NCBI RefSeq assembly: GCF_016316925.1 | Contig: NZ_JAEEGB010000001.1 | Location: forward strand, 74,872 to 138,871 | Reading direction: 5' to 3' | DNA: 64,000 bases | Source of the DNA: Clostridium aciditolerans | GTDB taxonomy: Bacteria; Bacillota; Clostridia; Clostridiales; Clostridiaceae | In this document: positions 7,685-17,176 of the stretch, in pieces | Position numbering within the stretch: the first letter of the stretch is position 1 | How the letters are laid out: each line of letters begins with the position of its first letter | The notes under the pieces: generated by a model | Told to the model about the DNA's origin: nothing | Seen by the model: only the letters and a program-made list of their open reading frames with translations | Databases searched by the model: none | Program-made: the position numbers and the translations under genes

Positions 7685-8200
7685 TTAATCTTCTATTCCT
7701 TTTCTTGCTGGGACACCTTGAGTATAGTAGTGTTTAATTTCTTTCATTTCTGTAACCAAATCTGCCTTCTCTATAATTCTCTCATTTGCATATCTTCCTG
7801 TGAGAATTACCTCCGTTTTTTCAGCTTTTCTATCTAGAATTTCTATAACTTCGTCTACTGAAAAAAGTTCGTAAAACAATGCAATATTTATTTCATCTAA
7901 TACTACAACATCATATTCGCCAGAAGTTAAAACTTCTTCTGCTTTTTGTAGACCTTTCCTTGCAACTTCTTTATCTGCTTTTGTTGGGTTTCCTAATATA
8001 AAAACGTCTCTACCAAACTGTTCTAATGTAAAGTTTGGCAAATAATTAGGTGCATTTAATTCGCTATACTTCATCCCCTTAGTGAATTGTCCAAAAAAAA
8101 CCTTTTTCCCAGCACAAACTGCTCTAAGAGATAAACCTAAAGCACAAGTTGTTTTTCCTTTTCCATTACCGGTGTAAACTTGAATATATCCTTTTTCCAT
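7685..8200 (-). CDS. cobO: Cob(I)yrinic acid a,c-diamide adenosyltransferase (CobO/BtuR type)
   Basis: A 171-residue cytoplasmic enzyme that transfers adenosyl from ATP to reduced cobalt of corrinoids. The P-loop GNGKGKTT near residue 12 and the VVLDEIN motif identify the CobA/CobO/BtuR family rather than PduO. The C-terminal GVPARKGIE is also typical. It is the last gene of the riboswitch operon, 32 bases after the threonine kinase gene, followed by the terminator. The RBS is GAAGGAATTATT-ATG. Confidence 0.93.
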   Translation of the reverse strand: MEKGYIQVYTGNGKGKTTCALGLSLRAVCAGKKVFFGQFTKGMKYSELNAPNYLPNFTLEQFGRDVFILGNPTKADKEVARKGLQKAEEVLTSGEYDVVVLDEINIALFYELFSVDEVIEILDRKAEKTEVILTGRYANERIIEKADLVTEMKEIKHYYTQGVPARKGIED

Positions 8201-8232
8201 AATAATTCCTTCTTTCTTAATAATAGTAAAAA

Positions 8233-9069
8233 TTATATTTCAATAGAATTTAAAGTATTAACTGAATATACTTTACAGTTTGTTATATTTTGAGCTAATT
8301 CTTTTGCATAATTAAGTTTTTCTTTATCTTCATATATAATACCCAACACATTTCCGCTGTGGGCTCCCATTATACCTAAACCATGAGTTTTATCCTTTAT
8401 ATCAATAATTTGCTCTAAAAAGTCATAATGAAGCCTTTTTTGATTTCTTATTATACTTTCCGTAGAAACATAGGCAAGCTTTTCTAAGTTCTTTTCTCTT
8501 ATAGCCTCTTCTAAAATTGGAATTAAATCATCTACATCACTTAATGTCGGTAGCTTTTTACTATTAAATTCTACAGTGTCTACAACCTTGTTTCCTTCAA
8601 AGGCCAGTATATTATAAGGAATGTATTCTCCCATCTGTTTTTTATATAAGCCTTTCTTATAATCAAATAAAGTCATCTCTTTAAATATTATACTGTCTGT
8701 TGGCTCTATTTTTATACACTGTTCCATAAGCTCTGCTTCGTTAAACTCTTTATTAAACATTTTGAGCAGACAATAATATACTCCGCATAAATCTGCAGTA
8801 CTACTAGCAAGTCCTTTTCCATAAGGTATTTTAGAGTTTATTTCTATATCTATAGTATTATAATACTGACCATAATCCCATAACTCTAAAACATTTCGAA
8901 GAAGGTCTGCAGATTTTTTGTTATTATATTTTTTTTGTATATTGTTACACTCAAAAACCTTTACTTTTGTATATATATCTACAGGACAGGACAACAGAAG
9001 ATCTTTATCCTTTACTTTCCCCTGCAGTATTTCCCCAAAACTTCCTGGGTAACTTATTGTAAACTCCAT
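8233..9069 (-). CDS. pduX: GHMP kinase, probable L-threonine kinase (PduX type)
   Basis: A 278-residue GHMP kinase with YPGSFGEILQG at the N-terminus and the ATP-binding PYGKGLASSTAD motif. PduX relatives phosphorylate L-threonine, giving the substrate for CobD on the way to aminopropanol phosphate. Its place in the operon with cobD and cbiB supports that role. The ATG at 9069 behind AAAGGGTG is preferred over the GTG at 9081. The 100-base gap upstream holds a weak AGCTTAAG dyad. Other GHMP substrates are possible but unlikely here. Confidence 0.82.
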   Translation of the reverse strand: MEFTISYPGSFGEILQGKVKDKDLLLSCPVDIYTKVKVFECNNIQKKYNNKKSADLLRNVLELWDYGQYYNTIDIEINSKIPYGKGLASSTADLCGVYYCLLKMFNKEFNEAELMEQCIKIEPTDSIIFKEMTLFDYKKGLYKKQMGEYIPYNILAFEGNKVVDTVEFNSKKLPTLSDVDDLIPILEEAIREKNLEKLAYVSTESIIRNQKRLHYDFLEQIIDIKDKTHGLGIMGAHSGNVLGIIYEDKEKLNYAKELAQNITNCKVYSVNTLNSIEI

Positions 9070-9169
9070 AAAATCTAACACCCTTTACTCTTTGATAGCT
9101 TAAGTCTTTATTTCATAGCCAGTATCTTAAGCTTATTAAAATAGTACTAATTATATTAAATAACTAATC

Positions 9170-9943
9170 TTACTTTAGTTTCACTTTATCTAATAAATAG
9201 TTAACCAAATCCTCTATATCATAAAAGACATTATTACATTTCATTGTTTGCCTTCCTATGATAAATCCATAAATATTATTATCAACACAAGCTCTAAGCT
9301 TTTCTTCAGTACCACCCTGAATACCACTATCCTTAAGAATAACTGCCTGCGCCTTGTATTCCTTAATAAAGGCACAATTTAGTTCATAGCTTATAGGACC
9401 TTTTATTGAAATTATATCTCCTGCATCTAAGCCCTTATCAATGCATTCTTGCATAACTTTTACTGATGGTAAAACTCTATGGATAATCCTATTCTTTAGA
9501 TTCATAGAAAGAATCCTGTCCAAATTTCTACTTCCTGTGGTATTTAAAATATTGCCTTTAATATTTTTTAGCTTATCATAAAGTTCCTCATAGTCTTTTA
9601 ACTCTATAATTTTCTCTTCATTTTTAAATTTATCAACACATGAAGGCCTTTCATATCTCAAATATTCTATACCAAAAACTTCGCAAGCCTTTATAGCATT
9701 TTTACTAATTTCTAAAGCATAAGGATGAGAAGCATCCACTAATAAACTTACATTTTTCTCCTTGAACAACCTTACTAGCCCTTCTAAATCTAAAGGATTA
9801 GTATTTAGATATGAATACTTGTAGTCTTTTAAAATTTCACCACCGTATTCTGTTGCTGTGGACACTAGAATATCCTCTGTATAATTGTTTAATAAGGAAA
9901 GAATTTTTCTTCCCTCTGAAGTACCAAGAATTAATCCTATCAT
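9170..9943 (-). CDS. cbiJ: Cobalt-precorrin-6A reductase
   Basis: A 257-residue enzyme matching the CbiJ/CobK family: N-terminal ILGTSEGRKI, then DASHPYA, RYERPS and TTGSRNL. It reduces cobalt-precorrin-6A with NAD(P)H in the anaerobic corrin pathway. The gene starts 18 bases after cbiK, with GGTGATTAAGAA before ATG. Length is normal and no anomalies were seen. Confidence 0.92.
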   Translation of the reverse strand: MIGLILGTSEGRKILSLLNNYTEDILVSTATEYGGEILKDYKYSYLNTNPLDLEGLVRLFKEKNVSLLVDASHPYALEISKNAIKACEVFGIEYLRYERPSCVDKFKNEEKIIELKDYEELYDKLKNIKGNILNTTGSRNLDRILSMNLKNRIIHRVLPSVKVMQECIDKGLDAGDIISIKGPISYELNCAFIKEYKAQAVILKDSGIQGGTEEKLRACVDNNIYGFIIGRQTMKCNNVFYDIEDLVNYLLDKVKLK

Positions 9944-9961
9944 TTCTTAATCACCAACTTA

Positions 9962-10768
9962 TTATTCAGTCATTAAAGGATTGCCCTCTATACAATCTCT
10001 AACATGCTGTACATATATATCCTGATATTCTTTATTTTCACCTAATCCATGAAGGTATACATGTGACTTTATGTCCTGTTCTTCCAATTGACTTTTCCAT
10101 GAATCCTCTTCATCTCCAGCCATATCATTAATAGCATGATCTCCTGCAACAAGCATATATGGCATTAAAGTAACTTCTTTAATGTTTTCTTCTTTAAGCT
10201 TTGGAATTATGCTTTCTAATGTAGGATATCCCTCAACTGTTGCAACATATATAGTTCCCAATTCAGCATCATTCAACATACATTGTAGCTGTGCATAACA
10301 TGAATTAGCATGATGTGTGGAACCGTGCCCCATAAGCACTACAGCAGTGTTTTCTCTCATTTCTGGAAGCTGAATTTTTAAAGCATCTATAGCTATCTTA
10401 TAGTCTTTCTTTCTATATAATATAGGCCTTCCTAGAACTAGCTTATCAAAGGAGTCTATATATTTATTGACCTGGCGAGTTACCTTATCATATTCGTCTC
10501 CAGGCATAATGTGTAGAGGTTGTACATATACCTCTGTAAAACCATCATTTTTCATCTTTTCTAAAGCTTCTTCAACATTATCTATATGAAGGTCCATTTC
10601 TTCCTTTAGCTTTTTCATAATCATGCCAGAAGTAAATGCTCTTCTTATCTCGTACTCAGGAAAACACTCTTTTATTCTATTTTCTGTAGATTCGATACAT
10701 GCTTTAAAGGTTTCCATAATACTTGTTCCAAAACTTGCTACCAATATACCTTTTTTTGATCCACTCAT
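9962..10768 (-). CDS. cbiK: Sirohydrochlorin cobaltochelatase CbiK
   Basis: A 268-residue class II chelatase with ILVASFGTS at the N-terminus. Candidate metal-site histidines are in MGHGSTHHAN and VAGDHAIND, as in CbiK. It inserts cobalt into sirohydrochlorin, the entry step that defines the cobalt-early pathway. There is no signal peptide, so it is the cytoplasmic form. The RBS is GAGGTGAAATAG-ATG. Confidence 0.93.
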   Translation of the reverse strand: MSGSKKGILVASFGTSIMETFKACIESTENRIKECFPEYEIRRAFTSGMIMKKLKEEMDLHIDNVEEALEKMKNDGFTEVYVQPLHIMPGDEYDKVTRQVNKYIDSFDKLVLGRPILYRKKDYKIAIDALKIQLPEMRENTAVVLMGHGSTHHANSCYAQLQCMLNDAELGTIYVATVEGYPTLESIIPKLKEENIKEVTLMPYMLVAGDHAINDMAGDEEDSWKSQLEEQDIKSHVYLHGLGENKEYQDIYVQHVRDCIEGNPLMTE

Positions 10769-10854
10769 CTATTTCACCTCATAATTACTTAAACTTTTTT
10801 ATTTACTATTTATATAGGGACATAATCTGCAAAGTTAAATTTTCAACTTTTCCC

Positions 10855-11571
10855 TTATACCCTGTATCCTCTAGGTGTTATAAATTTTCCGTCTTTTATA
10901 AAGCTTCTGCTGTTTCCTATTATTACTATTGAGAACATATCAACTTCACTGTCATCAAAAGTGTCTATAGTAAATAAAGTTGTTTCTTGCCCATCCCTTA
11001 ATGCATTTTTAACTACTGCCACTGGAGTATTCCCTTGTCTATACTTTTTTATAATATCCATGCACTCTTGCAAGTATAAAGGTCTTCCGTGACTTTTAGG
11101 GTTATAAAGAGAGATTATAAAATCTCCTTCTGCAGCTAACTCCACTCTTTTCTTTATAAGTTCATATGGCGTCATAAGGTCACTCAAACTTATATTGCAA
11201 TTATCATGCATAAGAGGTGCTCCAACTACTGAAGCTGCCGCTGAAGATGCTGTAACCCCTGGGATAATCTCTACATCTTCGTCTTTTCTCATCTCTAAAA
11301 TAAGTCCAGCCATACCATATATTCCAGCATCACCAGTGCTTACTATTGACACTATTTTATCCTTAGCTAATTCTAAGGCTTCCTTACATCTTTCTACTTC
11401 TCCACGCATTCCTGTAGAAACTACAGGCTTATCTTTAACTAAAGGTTTTATAAACTCTATATATTTTGTATACCCTACTATAACATCACTTTCTTCAAGC
11501 GCTTTTACCGCTTTTAAGGTCATATGCTCAAGTCCTCCAGGACCAATTCCTATAACATAAAGCTTACCCAA
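10855..11571 (-). CDS. cbiH: Cobalt-precorrin-3B C17-methyltransferase
   Basis: A SAM-dependent tetrapyrrole methyltransferase of about 238 residues. It has the N-terminal loop YVIGIGPGG, STGDAGIYGMAG, and VTASSAAASVVGAPLMHD, which mark the C17 methylase with ring contraction. A longer frame opens with GTG at 11625 without an RBS. The TTG at 11571, seven bases after AAAGGATGTG, fits homologous N-termini and leaves a 26-base gap to cbiG. Confidence 0.92.
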   Translation of the reverse strand: MGKLYVIGIGPGGLEHMTLKAVKALEESDVIVGYTKYIEFIKPLVKDKPVVSTGMRGEVERCKEALELAKDKIVSIVSTGDAGIYGMAGLILEMRKDEDVEIIPGVTASSAAASVVGAPLMHDNCNISLSDLMTPYELIKKRVELAAEGDFIISLYNPKSHGRPLYLQECMDIIKKYRQGNTPVAVVKNALRDGQETTLFTIDTFDDSEVDMFSIVIIGNSRSFIKDGKFITPRGYRV

Positions 11572-11597
11572 ATTAACACATCCTTTTCTACATACAT

Positions 11598-12632
11598 TTA
11601 GAAAGTATCTAACTCTCCTATACACATGGTCATTCCATTAGCTTTTATTTTTTCTGAAACTAATCTTGCTCCTAATAACTCAACACAGGGTTCACATACT
11701 GCACGTACCCCTATTGTTTTTTCTACAAAATTGCTACCTTCATATTTATATTGAGTCTTTTTTAATTCTTCTATAGAAAATATTTTTACTTTACAGCCTA
11801 GATGTTCACCAAGCTTTAATATAGCTTTTTCATCCTTTTTTATTTCCACAGTTCCAATGAATTTCACTGCTCTTTTATCTACATTCTTTTCCTTTAGCAG
11901 TTTTTCAACCGTATCCCTCATTTTTTCAGGCTCAAAATTCTTTCTACAACCTATACCAAGTACAATATCTTTTCTTATAAGTTTAAGAGCATCAATTCCT
12001 TTTACTTTTTCATTAAGCTTATTATTTTTCTCTATATTATTCAATTCATGAATATCTTCATTTAGATTATGTGTGACATAAACCAATCCCTTTACCCCGT
12101 CAAAATTTTCTGTATATCCTTTCGGTAAAGAAATTTTTGATTTTAAATCTATAAAACCTACTTTTTCTTTATTAACAAGTAATGCAGCAATTTGTTTTGC
12201 ATCTTTTAGATTATCGATTATTAAATCATTATTTTTAGCGATTATATCTGGAGCTTCAACTCCTAAGTTATCCGTAGCAGTTGTAATAACAGGTATACTA
12301 TTTAAGATTTTTGATACCTGCAAAGTTAATTCATTGGCACCACCTAAGTGTCCACTTAAAAGACTTATTGCAAAGTTGCTGGAATTATCTACAACTACTA
12401 TAGCTGGATCCTTATCCTTCGATGTTATGTATTCTGCTATTGCTCTTACAGCTATGCCTGTAGAACTTATAAATATTATTGCCTTATATTCTTTCATGAG
12501 TTTTTCAGTAATTTCTTTAAGTCTGAAGTTCTCTATTAATTCTTTAGAATACAGTTCTATATCCAAAAAATTTTTAAGCTTTTCTGCAATAGCATCTCCA
12601 GATTTCGTAACACTAATTACTGCTATTTTCAT
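11598..12632 (-). CDS. cbiG: Cobalt-precorrin-5A hydrolase
   Basis: About 344 residues covering the CbiG N-terminal, mid and C-terminal domains. Visible motifs are FISSTGIAVRAIA, LLSGHLGGANE and ATDNLG in the N half, and LGIGCRKN and GVRAVCEP in the C half. It opens the delta-lactone with loss of acetaldehyde. The ATG at 12632 behind AAAGGGAAAAG is preferred, and it overlaps the end of cbiF by 20 bases, which suggests translational coupling. Confidence 0.92.
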   Translation of the reverse strand: MKIAVISVTKSGDAIAEKLKNFLDIELYSKELIENFRLKEITEKLMKEYKAIIFISSTGIAVRAIAEYITSKDKDPAIVVVDNSSNFAISLLSGHLGGANELTLQVSKILNSIPVITTATDNLGVEAPDIIAKNNDLIIDNLKDAKQIAALLVNKEKVGFIDLKSKISLPKGYTENFDGVKGLVYVTHNLNEDIHELNNIEKNNKLNEKVKGIDALKLIRKDIVLGIGCRKNFEPEKMRDTVEKLLKEKNVDKRAVKFIGTVEIKKDEKAILKLGEHLGCKVKIFSIEELKKTQYKYEGSNFVEKTIGVRAVCEPCVELLGARLVSEKIKANGMTMCIGELDTF

Positions 12633-13389
12633 CTTTTCCCTTTCTAAACATGTGAGTGAAATTTTCATGATATAATAAGCTCTTATCATACTCACAGTTT
12701 ATAAAATCTCCCACAAGTATTTGAGCAGTTTTAGTTATGTTTTCTTCTTTAACTTTTTCCGCAATGTCATCAAGGGTTCCTATAACATACTTTTCATCTC
12801 CCCAAGTTGCTCTTTGTATAACTGCTACAGGAACATTTCTTCCATAACCTTTTCTTAGTTTTTCTACAACTTTATCTATCATACCAACTGATAGGAATAA
12901 AGCCATTGAAGCTCCTATACCTGCCAACCTTTCCAAGTCTTCCTTTTCAGGTACTGGAGTTCTTCCTTCCATTCTTGTAAGTATAATTGTTTGACTTACA
13001 TTTGGAAGTGTGAATTCTTTTTTAATTGCCGCTGCAGCAGCTGTAAATGAACTTACTCCTGGAACAACCTCATATGGTATGTTAAACTTTTCAAGCTCAT
13101 CCATTTGCTCTTTTATTGCTCCATATATAGCTGGGTCTCCTGTATGAAGTCTTACTATTTTTTTATTTTCATTATAAGACTTTACCACCACATCAATAAC
13201 CTCTTGCAATGTCATTGAGGCTGAATTATGTATCTCTACATTTTCTTTGCAATGTTCGAAATGTTCTTTGCTTACCAGTGAACCTGCATATATTATTACA
13301 TCTGCTTCAGATAATATCTTTCTACCTTTAACTGTTATTAAGTCTGGATCTCCTGGACCTGCTCCTATGAAATATACTATATTCTCCAT
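12613..13389 (-). CDS. cbiF: Cobalt-precorrin-4 C11-methyltransferase
   Basis: A 258-residue SAM methyltransferase with FIGAGPGDPDLITVKG, HTGDPAIYGA and VPGVSSFTAAAAAIKKE, all typical of CbiF/CobM. It methylates C11 of cobalt-precorrin-4. The 3' end overlaps cbiG by 20 bases. The RBS is AGGAGAGACTTAT-ATG. Confidence 0.93.
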   Translation of the reverse strand: MENIVYFIGAGPGDPDLITVKGRKILSEADVIIYAGSLVSKEHFEHCKENVEIHNSASMTLQEVIDVVVKSYNENKKIVRLHTGDPAIYGAIKEQMDELEKFNIPYEVVPGVSSFTAAAAAIKKEFTLPNVSQTIILTRMEGRTPVPEKEDLERLAGIGASMALFLSVGMIDKVVEKLRKGYGRNVPVAVIQRATWGDEKYVIGTLDDIAEKVKEENITKTAQILVGDFINCEYDKSLLYHENFTHMFRKGKDENSSN

Positions 13390-13421
13390 ATAAGTCTCTC
13401 CTTTTTATAATTTAAGATGCC

Positions 13422-14108
13422 TTAATCTCTTTGTGCTAGGATAAGTGACATATAATCTCTATTTTTTAGTATTTCTTCTCTATCTCTAATTACCTGCTGA
13501 CCTTCTCTATATGCTCTTTTTACATATACATATCTAAAACCTTTTTCTTCAAGAGTATTTAATACCTTCTCTTCAAGCTTGTATAATTTCATTATAACTA
13601 CAAACTTTTCATCCTTTATTTCATCAACTTGTGTTGCTGGCATTATTAATACTCTTTCATCACCTATAACGATGTTTTCCCCAGCTAAGCTTGCACTTGC
13701 ACAAAAGGATGTAATCCCTGGTACTGTCTCTGTGCTATAGCCTTGCTCTTTTATGTATTTTAAAAGATATATGTAGGTACTATATACAAATGGATCTCCT
13801 ATAGTTAAAAAAGCTACATCTTTTCCATCCTTAAGTTTTTCCTCTATAGTTTTAAATGCCTTATATATTTTCTCTTCCTGCTCTGCTCCCCCCATTGGAA
13901 AGTGCTTTACAATAACTTCTTTATCTTCGCTTATAAAATTTTTAGCTGTCTCTAGAGCTATACTACTTCCACCTTCTTTAGCAGATGGAGCAACCACTAC
14001 ATCACACTTTTTCATGACATTTACAGCTTTTAAAGTCAGCAGTTCTTCATCTCCTGGACCAACTCCTATACCATATAAAGTCCCTAATTTAACAGAATTA
14101 TTATCCAA
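13422..14108 (-). CDS. cbiL: Cobalt-factor II / precorrin-2 C20-methyltransferase
   Basis: A SAM methyltransferase of about 228 residues with LYGIGVGPGDEELLTLKA, FLTIGDPFVYSTY and VPGITSFCASAS, as in CbiL/CobI. It makes cobalt-factor III. The start is uncertain: GTG at 14117 is one base after GGA, while TTG at 14108 is ten bases after it and is used here. The start of the domain is unaffected. Confidence 0.92.
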   Translation of the reverse strand: MDNNSVKLGTLYGIGVGPGDEELLTLKAVNVMKKCDVVVAPSAKEGGSSIALETAKNFISEDKEVIVKHFPMGGAEQEEKIYKAFKTIEEKLKDGKDVAFLTIGDPFVYSTYIYLLKYIKEQGYSTETVPGITSFCASASLAGENIVIGDERVLIMPATQVDEIKDEKFVVIMKLYKLEEKVLNTLEEKGFRYVYVKRAYREGQQVIRDREEILKNRDYMSLILAQRD

Positions 14109-14173
14109 ACATTTCACATCCTTCTATATACTTTTTTAACTACCTTTAGGAAAGCTAACTTCGATCTAGTATC

Positions 14174-14737
14174 CTAAATCTTTTTTCCAGTTAAAATAAA
14201 GATACTATTATTTGCAACCATCATATAACTTTTGCCTTTGATTTTATTTACTGAGACTTGAACACACTCAATTTCATAATTTAAGTCTTTTAGTGTATTC
14301 ATAGCTTTATATAAGTTATCTAGAGTAATAAAATTCAAAACCATATTACATCCATTTTTTAATTTCAAGTGGTAACGCGTAATTATATCTTCTATATTGC
14401 CGCCGCTGCCTCCAATAAATATAGCATCAAACATCCCATATATATTTTCTTCAACAGCTAGTGCTTCTCCTCTAACTACTTCTAGATTACCTGCATTAAA
14501 CTTACTCTTATTTTTTTCTATAATCTCTAATGCTTCCTCATCTTTTTCTATGGCAATTACTTCACCCTTTGAACATATATTAGCCATTTGTATACTTACC
14601 GAACCGGTTCCTGCTCCAATGTCTAGAACTCTATAATAGTCTTCAAGCTGAAGCTTTGCAGTGCTTAAGACTCTAACTTCCTCCTTAGTCATAGGACAGT
14701 TTCCTCTTATAAATTCCTCATCCTTTATATAGTTCAT
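14174..14737 (-). CDS. cbiT: Cobalt-precorrin-6B C15-methyltransferase (decarboxylating), CbiT subunit
   Basis: A 187-residue Rossmann-type SAM methyltransferase, unlike the CbiE/F/H/L fold. Motif I VLDIGAGTGSVSIQ and the later FIGGSGGNIEDI loop match CbiT. It methylates C15 and decarboxylates ring C, partnering CbiE. The two are separate genes here, fused as CobL in aerobic pathways. It lies 42 bases after cbiE with RBS AGGAG. Confidence 0.93.
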   Translation of the reverse strand: MNYIKDEEFIRGNCPMTKEEVRVLSTAKLQLEDYYRVLDIGAGTGSVSIQMANICSKGEVIAIEKDEEALEIIEKNKSKFNAGNLEVVRGEALAVEENIYGMFDAIFIGGSGGNIEDIITRYHLKLKNGCNMVLNFITLDNLYKAMNTLKDLNYEIECVQVSVNKIKGKSYMMVANNSIFILTGKKI

Positions 14738-14779
14738 AAACTTATTCTCCTCTATATTTTAAATACAGATATTTAATTC

Positions 14780-15400
14780 TTATTCTATATTTAAATTTTC
14801 AATCACAGCTACACATAAACCGTCAAATTCCATTTTCTCTATTTCTTCTAAGCTTCCACCAATAATTTTTTCATCCTCATAAGAAAGATTTTGTCCTACA
14901 TATATGTTTGCTCTAATATTTTTTTCTTTTAACAAACTACACATATAAGAAGGTGAATGCTTGCTGTCAGTTAGCCATATGGAAATTTTATTTTCTTCTA
15001 CAATTTCATGAAAATTTTGTTCTCTACCGTGAAGGCTTCCTAAAAAACTTCCATGCCAGCTTTTACCTAGCTTAGCCATCATATACTGAAAAGAACTTAG
15101 TCCCGGAATTACTTCAATATTTCCCAAGTAATTTTTCTTTATATAATCCGTTATTCCATAAAAAAGCGGATCTCCCGAGGCTGCAATACCTATACTTTTG
15201 TATTTATCACAATTAATAATGTCAATTACCTCAGCAATCTTACTTACAACAATTTTATTTACATCTATGAACTCTAAGCTTTCAATAGCTCTTTTAAAGC
15301 CCACAATTAAATCACATTTACTAAGAGTATCTATTGCCTTAGGCAGTATATACTCTTTTCTGCCAGGTCCTACTCCAACAACATAAACTTTCTCATTCAT
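14780..15400 (-). CDS. cbiE: Cobalt-precorrin-7 C5-methyltransferase
   Basis: A 206-residue SAM methyltransferase with VYVVGVGPGRKEY, AASGDPLFYGI and VIPGLSSFQYMMAKLG, characteristic of CbiE. It adds the C5 methyl group and precedes its partner cbiT in the operon. The RBS AAGGAG lies upstream of the ATG. Confidence 0.92.
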   Translation of the reverse strand: MNEKVYVVGVGPGRKEYILPKAIDTLSKCDLIVGFKRAIESLEFIDVNKIVVSKIAEVIDIINCDKYKSIGIAASGDPLFYGITDYIKKNYLGNIEVIPGLSSFQYMMAKLGKSWHGSFLGSLHGREQNFHEIVEENKISIWLTDSKHSPSYMCSLLKEKNIRANIYVGQNLSYEDEKIIGGSLEEIEKMEFDGLCVAVIENLNIE

Positions 15401-15424
15401 ATTACCTTATAACTCCTTATTTAC

Positions 15425-16501
15425 TTACAGGCTGCTATAAAGTACTCCTCGTTCCATTGAGTACATAATAACATCTGCCTTTATAGTGTTATATGTAAAC
15501 TGTTCAATTCTCTGTTTAACCTTAACACCTATATTTCTGTATAACTCTTCATACCCATCGCCCAGAAGTTTTACAGCTCCTTCAGTAGTTTCTTCATTGT
15601 ACACCTTTTGCACAAGTTCCGTATTAGCTCCCATCAATGCCAGCTCTAGAGCTAAAGTCTCCAATCTTACATCACAAACCCTGCTGTGAGTATTGAAACA
15701 TCCCGAAGCAATTTTACAAAGCTTACCTATGTGTCCTACCATCAATATTTTATTAATTTTTTTATCCATGCAGCAATTTAAAGTAAATCCAACATAGTTA
15801 GACATTATTACCATTTTGCTCTTATCTAGCCCCAGCTTATTTGCCATGTTTTCTCCCATATTACCAAATAAGAGTATGAGATCCTCACATCCTTGAGCTA
15901 TTTTCTGATTCATCTCAAGCTCTACAGATTTTATTAGTGCCTCTTCAGACATAGGCATTACTATACCTGTAGTTCCAAGGATAGATATTCCACCTTGTAT
16001 ATTAAGTCTCGGATTAAAGGTCTTTTTAGCTATTTCTTCGCCTTTTGGTACAAATATAGTTATTTCAATTCCCATTTCTTTTGACAGAACTTCTTTTACT
16101 TCCTTCTCAATCATAGACCTTGGCACCGGATTTATAGCAGGTTCTCCTTTTTTTACATAAAGTCCGTCACTGCAAACTACTCCTACTCCTTTACCACCTT
16201 TTAGGCTATAACCAGAATCTTTTTTTTCCGCTCTTGCCCATATTTCTAGTCCATGAGTAGCATCTGGATCATCCCCACCATCTTTTATGACACAACATTC
16301 CACATAGTTCTGTCCCTTTTGTATTTTTTCTATTGGAAGCATAAGTTCTATACCTTTTGGAGTATCTATTTTTATATTTTTTAATTCTCCACCAAAATAG
16401 AGCATAGAAGTAGCCGCCTTAGCAGCTCCAGCTGCACAAGACCCTGTCGTATATCCACATCTTAATCTTTTTCCATCACAATTCACATACATATCTAGCA
16501 T
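15425..16501 (-). CDS. cbiD: Cobalt-precorrin-5B C1-methyltransferase
   Basis: A 358-residue CbiD with the N-terminal signature [38 protein letters not shown] and GHIGKL. It is SAM-dependent but unrelated to the CbiF-type methylases and is specific to the anaerobic pathway. The gap to cbiC is 32 bases. The RBS is GAAGGTGAAAAT-ATG. Confidence 0.94.
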   Translation of the reverse strand: MLDMYVNCDGKRLRCGYTTGSCAAGAAKAATSMLYFGGELKNIKIDTPKGIELMLPIEKIQKGQNYVECCVIKDGGDDPDATHGLEIWARAEKKDSGYSLKGGKGVGVVCSDGLYVKKGEPAINPVPRSMIEKEVKEVLSKEMGIEITIFVPKGEEIAKKTFNPRLNIQGGISILGTTGIVMPMSEEALIKSVELEMNQKIAQGCEDLILLFGNMGENMANKLGLDKSKMVIMSNYVGFTLNCCMDKKINKILMVGHIGKLCKIASGCFNTHSRVCDVRLETLALELALMGANTELVQKVYNEETTEGAVKLLGDGYEELYRNIGVKVKQRIEQFTYNTIKADVIMYSMERGVLYSSL

Positions 16502-16533
16502 ATTTTCACCTTCTATATCTGAGAGATTTTTTC

Positions 16534-17157
16534 TTATCTAGTGATCATATACATAAGAGCATTTACAATTGCAGCAGCTATATTGCTTCCACCTTTTCTT
16601 CCTCTTACAGTAATCATAGGAATTTCTAACTTTTCTATTTCCTCTTTTGACTCAGCTGCTCCTACAAATCCAACCGGAGCACCAATTATAAATTTAGGAT
16701 TAGCTTTTCCTTCTAAAGTTAACTCTTTAAGTTTAAATAATGCTGTAGGTGCATTTCCAAACACAAAGAACTCTACTCCCTCCTCTACAGCTTTTTCTAC
16801 TGCTGCCATAGAGCGAGTTATTCCTCTTTCTTTAGCTATTTGCGCTATATCTTCTCTAGATACAAAGCACTCTACTTTACAATTTAATTTGCTTAATACA
16901 CCTTTATTTATTCCTGAGGCAGCCATATTAGTATCTGTATATATAGTTACTCCTTTTCTTAGAAGCTCCAAAGCACTAGTTATAGCTCCATCTCTGATAT
17001 ATGTTAAATTTTTTAATTCAAAATCTGCAGTAGTATGTATAACTCTTTTAATTATAAGAAGCTCTTTCTCAGAGAAATTATGCTCACCCATTTCTTCTCC
17101 AATTATCTCAAAGCTCTTTTTTTCTATGTCCATAGGAACCTTTATATAATCCATCAT
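16534..17157 (-). CDS. cbiC: Cobalt-precorrin-8 methylmutase
   Basis: A 207-residue CbiC/CobH with the catalytic-histidine region [10 protein letters not shown] near residue 40, [12 protein letters not shown], and a C-terminal [14 protein letters not shown] and [12 protein letters not shown]. It moves a methyl group from C11 to C12, giving cobyrinate. It follows cobT by 19 bases. The RBS is GGGAGAAAGAT-ATG. Confidence 0.94.
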   Translation of the reverse strand: MMDYIKVPMDIEKKSFEIIGEEMGEHNFSEKELLIIKRVIHTTADFELKNLTYIRDGAITSALELLRKGVTIYTDTNMAASGINKGVLSKLNCKVECFVSREDIAQIAKERGITRSMAAVEKAVEEGVEFFVFGNAPTALFKLKELTLEGKANPKFIIGAPVGFVGAAESKEEIEKLEIPMITVRGRKGGSNIAAAIVNALMYMITR

Positions 17158-17176
17158 ATCTTTCTCCCTTTTATCA